Shown piece by piece: positions 15,134 through 23,432 of a DNA stretch of 46,449 nt (position 1 is its first letter; each line of letters begins with the position of its first letter). The position numbers and the translations under genes are program-made. The DNA comes from PALSA-1336 sp038203095. GTDB taxonomy: Bacteria > Patescibacteriota > Doudnabacteria > UBA920. The notes under the pieces are model-generated. The model was not told the origin of the DNA, ran no database searches, and was given only the letters and a program-made list of their open reading frames with translations. Location of the stretch: NCBI GenBank assembly GCA_038203095.1, contig JBBREH010000007.1, positions 1 to 46,449 of the forward strand, written 5' to 3'.

Positions 15134-16366
15134 ATGCCATTTGATCTAAGAAACATTAACCAACCAAAATTAAAAAAAATAGCTTTTGCTTTTATTTTTA
15201 TCTTGGCCTTAATTTTAGGTTTGCCTTATTCTGATGGCAGGTCAAGTTATGCTTATTGGGAATTGATTAGGGATATGAGCGTAGTAAAAAGTTTGTTCTT
15301 GGGGCACTTGGTATTTTTAGGTCCGGTTTCCAGCTTGGGTAATTTTTATTTTCCGCCGGCTTATTATTATTTGGCTTACCCTTTTGCCAGGCTATTGAAT
15401 TTTGCGCCCTTCTCGTTAGCGGTTGCCAGTTTATTTTTTACCTTGGCAACTTTGGTTTTGAGTTTTTTTGTAATAAAAAAATGGTGGCGCAGTGATTTAT
15501 TGGCGTTTACAACCATTTTTTTTATGGCAGTTTCTATTTTAAATATCCAACTGGAAAAATACGGTTCCAACCCGAATTTTATCCCATTTTTTAGTTTGCT
15601 ATTTTTTTATGCGCTACAGCAATTAATGGAACAGCCTGCTAATTGGAGATTTGTCGCTTTATTAGCAACTTCCTTTGCGATTATTACCCAACTGCACGCA
15701 GTCCCTATGGTGGCCATGCCTGTCATTTTATTGCTAATTTTGATTAATAAAAAAATAAAGATAAAGATAAAAAGTGCCGGGCTGTTTATTGCTATTACGA
15801 TATTGCTTTATTCGCCTTATTTATTTTATGAGTTAACTCATAAATTTAGCAACTTCCACGGCTTATTTTATATTGCCAGGGGGCATAATACCGGCAGTCA
15901 AATTTTGTTTCATTTTATTCAGTATTTTGGTTTTTGGATTTCGCCTTGGCTGTCTATCCATACTTTTTTTGACATTGCCAGCCTGCTTGGAACAAAATTT
16001 TATGTACTTTTTTCATGCGCTCTCTTGGGTATTATTCCAGTACTGCACTTTAATCTTAAGCACCCTAATTATATCCTGGACGAGCAGAGTTTATCCGTTT
16101 TGCCATCGGTAAAAACAGTTATTAGCTATTGGTTGGTTGTGCCCAGCCTAATATTATTGTTGCCCATTGGTGCTACCAATAATTTTCAGATATATTATTT
16201 TTTTATTTTTTCGCCTTTAATATTTTTCCTCATGGCGCTGGGATTGGTTGCCTTGCTAAACAAAGGCTTGCATTTATTGAGCAGTTATTTAGTCTTGGTT
16301 TTTATTATATTTCAAATTGTTCAAATTTATCTTTACAATCAATTTGTTTTAGCGTCGAAAATATAA
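15134..16366 (+). CDS. Polytopic membrane protein, GT-C glycosyltransferase-like
   Basis: 410 residues with about ten membrane helices. The first extracytoplasmic loop (LPYSDGRSSYAYWELIRDMSV, split for length) and the following NFYFPPAYYYLAYPFARLL resemble the ArnT/PMT-like GT-C fold, where the first loop holds the catalytic acid. These enzymes transfer sugars from lipid-linked donors to proteins or lipids on the outer face of the membrane. The catalytic Asp cannot be assigned with certainty, although the first loop has Asp in SDGR and IRDM. It is monocistronic and convergent with tRNA-Ala. The acceptor is unknown; pilins or other surface proteins are possible. Confidence 0.6.
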   Translation: MPFDLRNINQPKLKKIAFAFIFILALILGLPYSDGRSSYAYWELIRDMSVVKSLFLGHLVFLGPVSSLGNFYFPPAYYYLAYPFARLLNFAPFSLAVASLFFTLATLVLSFFVIKKWWRSDLLAFTTIFFMAVSILNIQLEKYGSNPNFIPFFSLLFFYALQQLMEQPANWRFVALLATSFAIITQLHAVPMVAMPVILLLILINKKIKIKIKSAGLFIAITILLYSPYLFYELTHKFSNFHGLFYIARGHNTGSQILFHFIQYFGFWISPWLSIHTFFDIASLLGTKFYVLFSCALLGIIPVLHFNLKHPNYILDEQSLSVLPSVKTVISYWLVVPSLILLLPIGATNNFQIYYFFIFSPLIFFLMALGLVALLNKGLHLLSSYLVLVFIIFQIVQIYLYNQFVLASKI

Positions 16367-16367
16367 A

Positions 16368-16400
16368 AACACCCACCGGGTGTTAAAGATTTAATATTTT
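16368..16400. terminator. Terminator between the GT-C-like gene and tRNA-Ala
   Basis: AACACCC and GGGTGTT are perfect arms around ACC. T-rich tracts flank both sides, so it can serve both converging transcripts. Confidence 0.7.
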
Positions 16401-16402
16401 TT

Positions 16403-16476
16403 TGGTGGACCTGGGGAGAATCGGACTCCCGCCTATCGGATGCAAACCGATTGCACTACCACTATGCTACAGGCCC
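16403..16476 (-). tRNA. tRNA-Ala (UGC)
   Basis: A complete cloverleaf with encoded CCA. Acceptor GGGCCTG pairs with CAGGTCC and contains the G3-U70 wobble that identifies alanine tRNAs. The anticodon stem is ATCGG/CCGAT with loop TTTGCAT, anticodon UGC. The D-arm is GCAT/GTGC. The T-loop reads TCCGATT, with C instead of T at position 55. Confidence 0.93.
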
Positions 16477-16542
16477 TGATTTGAAGGTGGGAGATTGGAG
16501 AAAATCTGCAACATTAATTTGTACCGCCAAAGGTTGACAGCT

Positions 16543-16806
16543 TTAAGCTAGCCATCTCATTAGCATTCCGCTGGGAACAATGCTCGGGGCGCCACCGGGT
16601 AGCATGTTAAACAGCCATAAGACACTTAAAATGCACATCATTAGACCAAAGAGTTTCCACCAAGTGTAAGTTCCGGCTCCAATACCGGTGCCTAGGTATT
16701 TTTCGGCCAACTCTATTTTGCCCGAAAACTGGTCGGTAATGGCAACGGAGTACTTCATGCACAAAATACCTAAGGCAAAAATAATAGGTGAAAAGAAAAA
16801 ACGCAT
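16543..16806 (-). CDS. Small membrane protein, 87 residues
   Basis: Starts MRFFFSPIIFALGILCMKYS, giving a first membrane helix. A polar stretch with a Gly-rich turn (YLGTGIGAGTYTWWKLFG) and a second helix (LMMCILSVLWLFNMLPGG) follow. ATG 16806 is preferred to an in-frame TTG at 16830. Small two-helix proteins of this kind with the GTYTWWK-like segment appear typical of Patescibacteria as far as I can recall, but I cannot name a function. It lies between two tRNA genes on the same strand, so one transcript may cover all three. Confidence 0.6.
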   Translation of the reverse strand: MRFFFSPIIFALGILCMKYSVAITDQFSGKIELAEKYLGTGIGAGTYTWWKLFGLMMCILSVLWLFNMLPGGAPSIVPSGMLMRWLA

Positions 16807-16834
16807 ATATTGTAAAATTACAAATTTCAAACAC

Positions 16835-16963
16835 TGCCCCGAACCACTCAGGCCTAAAGGCCTTCGGGTGTCAGGGCATTAACCATTCGCCCTGATTATG
16901 ATGACACGCGGCGTATTTATTCCTATAAGGCGTGCCATGAACCTGAGCGAAGCGAATGGTTTA
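16835..16963. repeat. Hairpin-rich spacer with dispersed-repeat remnants
   Basis: AGGCCTAAAGGCCT forms a small hairpin inside CCCGAA/TTCGGG-like arms (about 16840-16867). TTAACCATTCGC (16879-16890) and GCGAATGGTTTA (16952-16963) form an inverted repeat with one mismatch whose right arm abuts the 3' end of tRNA-Ile. CCTGAGCGAAGCGA (16942-16955) matches the core of the dispersed repeat seen near 45000. No gene is evident. Confidence 0.5.
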
Positions 16964-17038
16964 TGGTGGGTGTGGGAAGGATCGAACTTCCGACCCCGTC
17001 ATTATCAGTGACGTGCTCTACCACTGAGCTACACACCC
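16964..17038 (-). tRNA. tRNA-Ile (GAU)
   Basis: A complete cloverleaf with encoded CCA. Acceptor GGGTGTG/CACACCC, anticodon stem CGTCA/TGACG with loop CTGATAA (anticodon GAU), T-arm GGAAG-TTCGATC-CTTCC. A TATAAT (17041-17046 on the minus strand) stands directly upstream. Confidence 0.95.
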
Positions 17039-17119
17039 ATATTATAAAACATTTCGTTTGGCTACTATTCTGGCTGATATTCATTAATATCTTCCAAAGT
17101 CTATCAAATATTTAGATTT

Positions 17120-17148
17120 TTGACAACAGGCATGAAATATATTACTAT
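17120..17148 (+). promoter_or_regulatory. Promoter of the pilM operon
   Basis: TTGACA (17120-17125) and TACTAT (17143-17148) are 17 bp apart; the leader to pilM would be about 44 bases. Confidence 0.6.
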
Positions 17149-17198
17149 TAAATCATAAATTTACAGTTTTGAGAAAGAAACCAAAATAACACAATTTA

Positions 17199-18224
17199 AT
17201 GTTTTTATCTAATTTATTTAACAAAAAAAAATCAATTTTGGGAGTAGATATAGGCACTTCCAACATAAAAATAGTCCAGATTACCCATGGGGAAAAGCCC
17301 ATTTTAGATACTTATGGTATTGTCAGTACTGCATACCAGATTGGTGGTCAAAATAATGAAATTGCAATCCAGCAAATGGCCGGAATTTTAAGGACACTGG
17401 TTGAAAAGTCGGGAGTAACAACAAATAAGTGTGTAATTAGTTTTCCAAACAGCGTGGTGTTTACTTCAGTGATCACTTTGCCAAAAATGAGTGAAAAGGA
17501 GCTTGGATCGGCTGTTGAATTTGAAGCTAAGAAGTATGTGCCCTTAGCACTTACGGAGACAGATTTGTCATGGACTGTTATTGGAGGCTCTCTAAAGAGT
17601 TCGGATCAGCAAATAAAGGTCTTAATTACCGCTGTGCCTAAGCAGATAACGAAAAATTATATGAAGATTTTTTCTTTGGCCGGTCTGGTACCTGAAGTGG
17701 CCGAAATTGAAGCTTTGGCACTAATTCGTTCATTAATTGGGAACTTGCCAATTAATTGTGTTATAATTGATATAGGCTCAAGAAGTACTGGGGTAAACAT
17801 TATTGAGAGCGGTTTTTTAAGACTTAGCCGAAACCTTAACATTGGCGGAGACACCATAACGGAAAAAATTGCCCAAGCCTTAAACATAAGTAATTTTAGA
17901 GCCGAACAGTTTAAAAAAGATTTTGGTATTAGTGGCTCAACATTTATTCCCGAGACCGTGAAGCCGGTATTGAACATAATTAAAAATGAAGTTAAACAGT
18001 TGTTAACAATTTATGAAACACAGGAAGTAAAAATAGAAAAAATTTTATTGGTCGGCGGTGGAGCGAATTTACCGGGCATTGCTGATTTTTTTGGAGATTT
18101 AGGCATTAAAGTCGAATTGGGCAACCCCTTGCAGGCGACAGCTTACAGTCAAAACGTAGAATCAGTTTTAAAACGTTATGCCCTAAGCTTGCCAATAGCC
18201 ATAGGACTCGCTTTACGAAAATAA
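17199..18224 (+). CDS. pilM: Type IV pilus assembly ATPase-like protein PilM
   Basis: 341 residues with an actin-like (FtsA/PilM) fold. The phosphate-1 motif is LGVDIGTSNIKIVQI (about 14-28), the second phosphate loop is CVIIDIGSRSTGVNIIE (about 188-204), and the adenosine motif is ILLVGGGANLPGI (about 284-296). PilM is cytoplasmic and docks on the N-terminal tail of PilN. First gene of the pilus assembly operon, 160 bases after tRNA-Ile on the other strand. Confidence 0.93.
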   Translation: MFLSNLFNKKKSILGVDIGTSNIKIVQITHGEKPILDTYGIVSTAYQIGGQNNEIAIQQMAGILRTLVEKSGVTTNKCVISFPNSVVFTSVITLPKMSEKELGSAVEFEAKKYVPLALTETDLSWTVIGGSLKSSDQQIKVLITAVPKQITKNYMKIFSLAGLVPEVAEIEALALIRSLIGNLPINCVIIDIGSRSTGVNIIESGFLRLSRNLNIGGDTITEKIAQALNISNFRAEQFKKDFGISGSTFIPETVKPVLNIIKNEVKQLLTIYETQEVKIEKILLVGGGANLPGIADFFGDLGIKVELGNPLQATAYSQNVESVLKRYALSLPIAIGLALRK

Positions 18225-18345
18225 AAATTAATCCGACATTCTCCATTATAAGCAATACAAGTTTGTTTTGGATAACCACCATTTTCACCGCTAATCACTG
18301 CGGCGCAAAATATTTTGGAAAGGTGCCGGATAAGGAATTTAAACC

Positions 18346-18927
18346 TTGGCAGAAATAAATTTATTAAAACAAAGCAGTAATAGCCAAAATTTATTGGGAG
18401 CTCTCCCTAAGCTTTTGGCCTTTGTTTTCGGTGCGATATTGATATGTGTGATCGGGTATTATGGCTGGTTGATTTATGATTTAAAAAATTTGGAAAACAA
18501 AGTTTTAACTTTGCAAACCAGAATGGCTAAAGAAAAGCAGGAGGGGTTTTCTGCTGACAAGCGCGATGAGGTTTTGACTCGGCAACTACAAATTAAAAGT
18601 TTGGACGGCTTAATTAAAACGCATCTTTACTGGTCTCAAATTTTTCCAAAATTGGCTGATGTAACCTTAAAAAAGGCCGCATATAGCAATTTAAAAATTG
18701 ACGCCACGGGAGTGATGAGCATAACCGTTACTGTACCAGCTATTGAGGATTTGGATAAATTTATGCAGGTATTTGATCAGCCGAAATATTATAAAGATTT
18801 TTACGATATTCGGATTAGTGGCTTTAGTAAAGTCCAAGACAAAGTCAATCCCGCCATTCGTTTTGATGTTAAAATGAAGTATAATCCCGACATAGTAAAG
18901 TATAATGAAGACAATAAAGGCAATTAA
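18346..18927 (+). CDS. pilN: Type IV pilus inner-membrane protein PilN
   Basis: 193 residues starting MAEINLLKQS, which matches the short PilM-binding tail (I/x-NLL-P-like) of PilN. One membrane helix follows (LLAFVFGAILICVIGYYGWL), then a coiled coil and a ferredoxin-like extracytoplasmic domain. The start is TTG 18346: a stop codon lies two codons upstream in frame, and AAGGA (18332-18336) is nine bases ahead. The 121-base gap after pilM shows no other gene. Confidence 0.88.
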   Translation: MAEINLLKQSSNSQNLLGALPKLLAFVFGAILICVIGYYGWLIYDLKNLENKVLTLQTRMAKEKQEGFSADKRDEVLTRQLQIKSLDGLIKTHLYWSQIFPKLADVTLKKAAYSNLKIDATGVMSITVTVPAIEDLDKFMQVFDQPKYYKDFYDIRISGFSKVQDKVNPAIRFDVKMKYNPDIVKYNEDNKGN

Positions 18928-18932
18928 AAGCC

Positions 18933-19553
18933 ATGGATATAAATAGTCAAAAAAACTTTAATCTTGCTTCCGTAGCAAACCCGTCTCCATATCAGAATTG
19001 GATGATTGAGGCAGTCTTGTTGGTAGTTGCTTCGGTATTGGTGGTTTGGTTTTTAATTTTGCCCAAACAACATGTAATTGCCGATAAAAAAACGGAACTT
19101 GAGGCTGTGACCAAAGAAGAAGCATCAATTGCAGACGATTTGCAAAATTTAAAGGAAATGTCAGATGAATTGGGTGCAAAATCACAGACAATTACCGATT
19201 TGGATGAAGCTTTGCCCTTAGAAGGTAAGGTAATTAGGCTTCAGACTTTAATTGAGGCGCTGGCTAAATCAACAGGTGCGGTCGTGGGTGATATTAATGT
19301 GTCGGCAAAAGGCGATTCTGTGATTGCCGGCAATCGGGCCTTATTACAAAAGCAATTCGGTCAGACCAGAACTTTGCAAAAGTTAAGTGGCTCAGTTTAT
19401 GTAATAGGCAGCTATATTCAACTCAAGGCATTTTTGCAAAAGTTGGAAAAAAGTGCACGAATTTTTGAAATTACCGATTTAAGTTTAGACGCTGCCAGTG
19501 ATGGAAATTTAAACCTTAAGCTAACCCTAAACGCTTATTATTTGGCTCCTTAA
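18933..19553 (+). CDS. pilO: Type IV pilus inner-membrane protein PilO
   Basis: 206 residues: a short cytoplasmic tail, one helix (MIEAVLLVVASVLVVWFLIL), a coiled coil (ADKKTELEAVTKEEASIADD) and a ferredoxin-like domain ending in LNLKLTLNAYYLAP. PilO pairs with PilN to form the alignment complex linking PilM to the pilin platform. It starts five bases after pilN. Confidence 0.87.
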   Translation: MDINSQKNFNLASVANPSPYQNWMIEAVLLVVASVLVVWFLILPKQHVIADKKTELEAVTKEEASIADDLQNLKEMSDELGAKSQTITDLDEALPLEGKVIRLQTLIEALAKSTGAVVGDINVSAKGDSVIAGNRALLQKQFGQTRTLQKLSGSVYVIGSYIQLKAFLQKLEKSARIFEITDLSLDAASDGNLNLKLTLNAYYLAP

Positions 19554-19566
19554 TCCCGCTTGACAT

Positions 19567-20004
19567 ATGGCAAACAAAAAATTCGTAATTCAAATAGTTG
19601 TTGTTATCACAGCTTTTGCCGGAGCTGTTTGGGTTTTGCATAATGGTGGTTTATTTGGAAAAACAGAGAAACCGGCTTTACAGGCCAGCCTCCAAAATCC
19701 GCCAGTAATGCCCGGAGGAGCATCGGGTGGGGCAGTGGGTACCATGCCCGGCGGTCTTGCTACGGGTCCTGCTCAAAGTGGGTCAGAGTCTTTAAATAAT
19801 CAGGCGCTCTTGCCTTTAGGTAATTCTTTGACTTTTGATAAGGTTATAAACCGAAAGCGGTTTTTATATGACTTAGTGGATTATCCTAAATTAGACATTA
19901 GTAGCGATATCGGCGTATCGGAAGATAAATTGATTGTCCCCGCGCCGGTCAGCAGTTCACTATTAGGAAATGGGATGGCAAATAATATGCCTGTACATAA
20001 GTAA
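19567..20004 (+). CDS. Single-span protein in the PilP position
   Basis: 145 residues: an N-terminal membrane helix (FVIQIVVVITAFAGAVWVL), a flexible linker rich in Gly, Pro, Ser and Ala (about 38-85), then a short conserved-looking end (FDKVINRKRFLYDLVDYPKL). It stands where pilP stands in other bacteria, but the lipoprotein Cys and the beta-domain of PilP are absent, and there is no PilQ for such a domain to bind. It may be a shortened Patescibacteria-type partner of the PilNO complex. That role rests on position only. Confidence 0.65.
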   Translation: MANKKFVIQIVVVITAFAGAVWVLHNGGLFGKTEKPALQASLQNPPVMPGGASGGAVGTMPGGLATGPAQSGSESLNNQALLPLGNSLTFDKVINRKRFLYDLVDYPKLDISSDIGVSEDKLIVPAPVSSSLLGNGMANNMPVHK

Positions 20005-20039
20005 ATCCTGACCGGTTTAATAATCCTTAGTATAAATTT

Positions 20040-21794
20040 ATGGTCGCTCCGGCAAATATCAGTCCGAAAGTCGTTTCGGGCTTCCAAAAATTTTTGGTTG
20101 ACAACGGATTTGTCAAAGCCCAAGTAGTCACTCAGCTTGAGGCAATAATTAAACAGACTGGCCAAGATTTTGGCCAGCTTTTAATCAGTCAAAAGGCTCT
20201 AGACGAAGAGGATTTGGCTAAAGCCAAAGCGGCTTATTTTAATTTGCCTTACGTGGATTTGCGCCAACTCCAGGTTCCGGCCGAGGTTTTTAGCCAAATT
20301 CCGACAGAGTCAATTAACTTTTATAATTTTGTCCCTTTTGAATTAGCCGGAAAAAATTTAAAGGTAGCCATAATTGACCCTAGTAACTTATCTGCATTGC
20401 AAGCATTGGAATTTTTGGGTCAAAAACAAAATTTACAGGTTCAGTTGTATTTGGCTTCCGAATCATCCGTCGCCATTGCAATCGGGAAAAAAAAGAATTT
20501 AAAACGAGTTGTCGGCGAGGCATTGAAGGATATTCAAACAAAAGAAGCAATCGAGTTGAAGCCTGCGGTAGTTCAAAAAGAAGCCACGACTCAGGTCATT
20601 GAAGACGCCCCGATAATTAAAATTGTGGAGGTTATTTTAAGTAATGCCATTGAAGCCAACGCTTCCGATATTCACATTGAACCTTCGGAAAAGGATGTGC
20701 GTGTCCGTTATCGTATTGACGGGATTCTCCACACCTCATTAATGTTACCAAAAAATGTCCAACCTTCCATTGTAACCAGAATAAAAATTTTATCAAACTT
20801 AAAAATCGATGAGTCCAGACTCCCTCAGGACGGCCGTTTTCATATGGATGTCGCCAAAAAAAATGTTGATTTGCGCGTTTCAATTTTACCTTTAATTTAC
20901 GGAGAAAAAATTGTTATGCGTATTTTGGACAAGACCACCAAAGCGCCAACTTTTGAGCAGTTGGGAATACGCGGTAGAGCTCTGACTTGGATAAACGAAA
21001 ATATCAAAAAAACTCACGGTGTGTTTTTAATTACCGGACCGACCGGCAGCGGTAAGTCCACTACACTTTACTCAATTCTTTCAATATTAAACACAACTTC
21101 GGTAAATATTATCACGTTAGAAGATCCGGTGGAATATTTTATTGAAGGTATCAACCAGAGCCAAATCAATACAGACATTGGTTTGACATTCGCCGCGGGG
21201 CTGAGGAGTATTTTAAGACAGGATCCTAATATTGTTATGGTGGGTGAAATTCGCGATAAGGAAACCGCTGAGTTAGCAGTACAAGCCGCTCTGACTGGCC
21301 ATTTGGTTTTTTCTACATTACATACTAACAACGCCATTGGCGCAATTCCACGCTTGATTGATATGGGAATGGAGCCATTTTTGCTCACAGCTTCGATTAA
21401 CGTGGTGATGGCTCAGCGTTTGGTTAGAAAAATTTGTTCTTATTGCCGTAAGGAAGTACCTTTAACAAAAGTTGTGGAGGAGGAAATTCGCAAAGATCTT
21501 ATTGGCGTTCCGGACGAGTATTATGAAAAAATAGATAAAAAGCAGTTTAAAATTTTTAAAGGTGACGGTTGTGAAAAATGTGGCCATACCGGTTATAGTG
21601 GAAGAATGGGGATTTTTGAAGTCCTGCCTTCAACCATCGAAATACAGGATTTAATTTTATCGAAATCTCCGGCTCATAAGATTTTTGAACTGGCGCAAAA
21701 AATCGGCATGATAACCTTAAAACAAGACGGTTTTATAAAGGTTTTAAGAGGTGATACTACAATTGAGGAAGTAATCAGGGTAACAACGGAGTAA
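20040..21794 (+). CDS. pilB: Type IV pilus extension ATPase PilB
   Basis: 584 residues. An N-terminal MshEN-like domain (about 1-150, a cyclic-di-GMP-binding fold in relatives), then the GspE/PilB ATPase: Walker A GPTGSGKST at about 334-342, Asp box (EDPVEYF), Walker B IVMVGEIRDKETAELA at about 398, His box (FSTLHTNNA). The zinc motif is CSYC (about 467) plus CEKCG (about 511). It powers pilin polymerisation. Confidence 0.96.
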   Translation: MVAPANISPKVVSGFQKFLVDNGFVKAQVVTQLEAIIKQTGQDFGQLLISQKALDEEDLAKAKAAYFNLPYVDLRQLQVPAEVFSQIPTESINFYNFVPFELAGKNLKVAIIDPSNLSALQALEFLGQKQNLQVQLYLASESSVAIAIGKKKNLKRVVGEALKDIQTKEAIELKPAVVQKEATTQVIEDAPIIKIVEVILSNAIEANASDIHIEPSEKDVRVRYRIDGILHTSLMLPKNVQPSIVTRIKILSNLKIDESRLPQDGRFHMDVAKKNVDLRVSILPLIYGEKIVMRILDKTTKAPTFEQLGIRGRALTWINENIKKTHGVFLITGPTGSGKSTTLYSILSILNTTSVNIITLEDPVEYFIEGINQSQINTDIGLTFAAGLRSILRQDPNIVMVGEIRDKETAELAVQAALTGHLVFSTLHTNNAIGAIPRLIDMGMEPFLLTASINVVMAQRLVRKICSYCRKEVPLTKVVEEEIRKDLIGVPDEYYEKIDKKQFKIFKGDGCEKCGHTGYSGRMGIFEVLPSTIEIQDLILSKSPAHKIFELAQKIGMITLKQDGFIKVLRGDTTIEEVIRVTTE

Positions 21795-21830
21795 TCAGCG
21801 TTAATCCATAAATTGGATAAAGGATAAAGG

Positions 21831-22259
21831 ATGCCAATGACATACTTATTTAAACAAAAATTAAACCTGCGAGAGTTGGTAGGAGTAGAAGAGCTTAGGT
21901 ATAAAGTATTAATTTATGAGCCAGAAAGCTATCTTTCCGCGCTTTACGCTCATTATTTATCTGTCCATAACTTAGACATTAAGCACTGTCCAAATCTTTT
22001 AAATATTAAAGAAGCAATAGCCGTATTTGCGCCAGACTTATTGGTGTTTAGTTACGACGACGACATTCCAAAACAGGCTAAGGTGCTTAATCACTTGCTT
22101 GCTTGTTTTCCAAATTTAAAAGTTGTAAGTATTGGAAGTGATATCCATAACGATTGTCTTAAAGAATTAATGTCTTTAGGGATTGTAAGTCACATAAACC
22201 GCAAGCTAACTCGCCCACAAGATGTAGTAGAAGTTATTAAAACTCTTCTTTTCAATTAA
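21831..22259 (+). CDS. Degenerate response-regulator receiver-like protein
   Basis: 142 residues. From about residue 23 the strand/helix order and motifs follow a receiver domain: YKVLIYEPES at strand 1, PDLLVFSYDDD at strand 3, LKVVSIGSD at strand 4 and GIVSHINRKL at strand 5. The phospho-acceptor Asp expected after DLLVF is Ser, and the paired acidic residues at strand 1 are reduced to Glu-Pro. The Lys near strand 5 may be kept. It is therefore probably a phosphorylation-independent pseudo-receiver. No output domain is present. Its place between pilB and pilT suggests a regulator or adaptor of the motor ATPases, as inference. Confidence 0.65.
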   Translation: MPMTYLFKQKLNLRELVGVEELRYKVLIYEPESYLSALYAHYLSVHNLDIKHCPNLLNIKEAIAVFAPDLLVFSYDDDIPKQAKVLNHLLACFPNLKVVSIGSDIHNDCLKELMSLGIVSHINRKLTRPQDVVEVIKTLLFN

Positions 22260-22276
22260 TTCATAACTTAAATATT

Positions 22277-23347
22277 ATGTATAAAGCTTCAGAGCTTGAA
22301 CTAAATAAGTTGCTTTCAGTGGTGCTTGAGCGCGACTCTTCAGATTTACATTTAATGGTTGGTGAACCACCGATTATCCGCGTGGATACTCAATTGATTC
22401 GCCTGGATAATTACCAGGTTTTAAGCAATGATAGCATAGCAGATTTGTTGAACGTTTTACTTAATCCGGGCCAGAAAAAGACATTTGAGGAACAGATGCA
22501 GCTTGATTTCTCCTATTCTTTTAAAGATAACGTTCGCTTTCGTGTGAACGCTTATCGGCAAAAAGGAGTATTGGGAGTGGCATTAAGAGTTATCCCAAAC
22601 CATATTAAAACGCTAGACGAGTTAAATTTGCCCTCAGCCCTAAGAAGATTTATAGACAGAAAACAAGGATTGGTATTAATGGTGGGTCCTACCGGCCACG
22701 GCAAATCGACTGCATTGGCTGCTTTAATAAACGAAATTAACAACACGCGCAGCGACCATATTTTAACTATTGAGGATCCGGTGGAATTTATTTTTACGCC
22801 CAATAAGTCAATTATTTCGCAACGCGAACTTTATTCCGACACCCAAAGTTTTTCCGGAGCTCTGCGGGCCGCTTTGCGCGAGGACATTAATGTTGTGTTG
22901 GTGGGTGAAATGCGCGACCTAGATTCCATAACCGCCGCTTTGACCGTGGCAGAAACCGGACATTTAGTTTTTGGCACGCTTCATACCAACGATGCCGGCC
23001 AAAGCATAGACAGAATTGTAGATGTTTTTCCTTCCGGCCAGCAGCAGCAAATCCGCGGCCAACTGGCTAGCGTACTGGTGGGAATTGTCTCTTTGCGACT
23101 TCTGCCAAAAATCGGGGGAGGACGGGTGCCGGCTTATGAAATTTTGATGGCCAACCACGCGGTTAGAAACGTGATTCGGGACAATAAAATTTATGAAATC
23201 CCCAACATTATTCATACTAGCCTGGAAGAAGGTATGGTGCCGCTCGACAAAACCTTGGCTATTCTGGTAAAGCAGGGTATGGTTGAGCTGGAAGTCGCGC
23301 AAAATTATGTTTTGGACAATGATTATTTTCTTTCGTTAATCTCTTAA
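22277..23347 (+). CDS. pilT: Type IV pilus retraction ATPase PilT
   Basis: 356 residues. Walker A GPTGHGKST at about 137-145 (His where Ser is usual), Asp box TIEDPVEFIF, Walker B NVVLVGEMRDLDSI at about 205-218, His box GTLHTNDAGQSIDRIVDVFP, and the C-terminal HAVRNVIRDNKIYEI, matching the AIRNLIRE motif needed for retraction. It depolymerises the pilus and gives twitching or DNA uptake. Confidence 0.96.
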   Translation: MYKASELELNKLLSVVLERDSSDLHLMVGEPPIIRVDTQLIRLDNYQVLSNDSIADLLNVLLNPGQKKTFEEQMQLDFSYSFKDNVRFRVNAYRQKGVLGVALRVIPNHIKTLDELNLPSALRRFIDRKQGLVLMVGPTGHGKSTALAALINEINNTRSDHILTIEDPVEFIFTPNKSIISQRELYSDTQSFSGALRAALREDINVVLVGEMRDLDSITAALTVAETGHLVFGTLHTNDAGQSIDRIVDVFPSGQQQQIRGQLASVLVGIVSLRLLPKIGGGRVPAYEILMANHAVRNVIRDNKIYEIPNIIHTSLEEGMVPLDKTLAILVKQGMVELEVAQNYVLDNDYFLSLIS

Positions 23348-23432
23348 ATTATCCACTAGTTATTTATGGAGATCAATACTGCGAATTTAGGGGTTTATTC
23401 CCATTCGCACCATATGTGATTTGTGAACAAAT

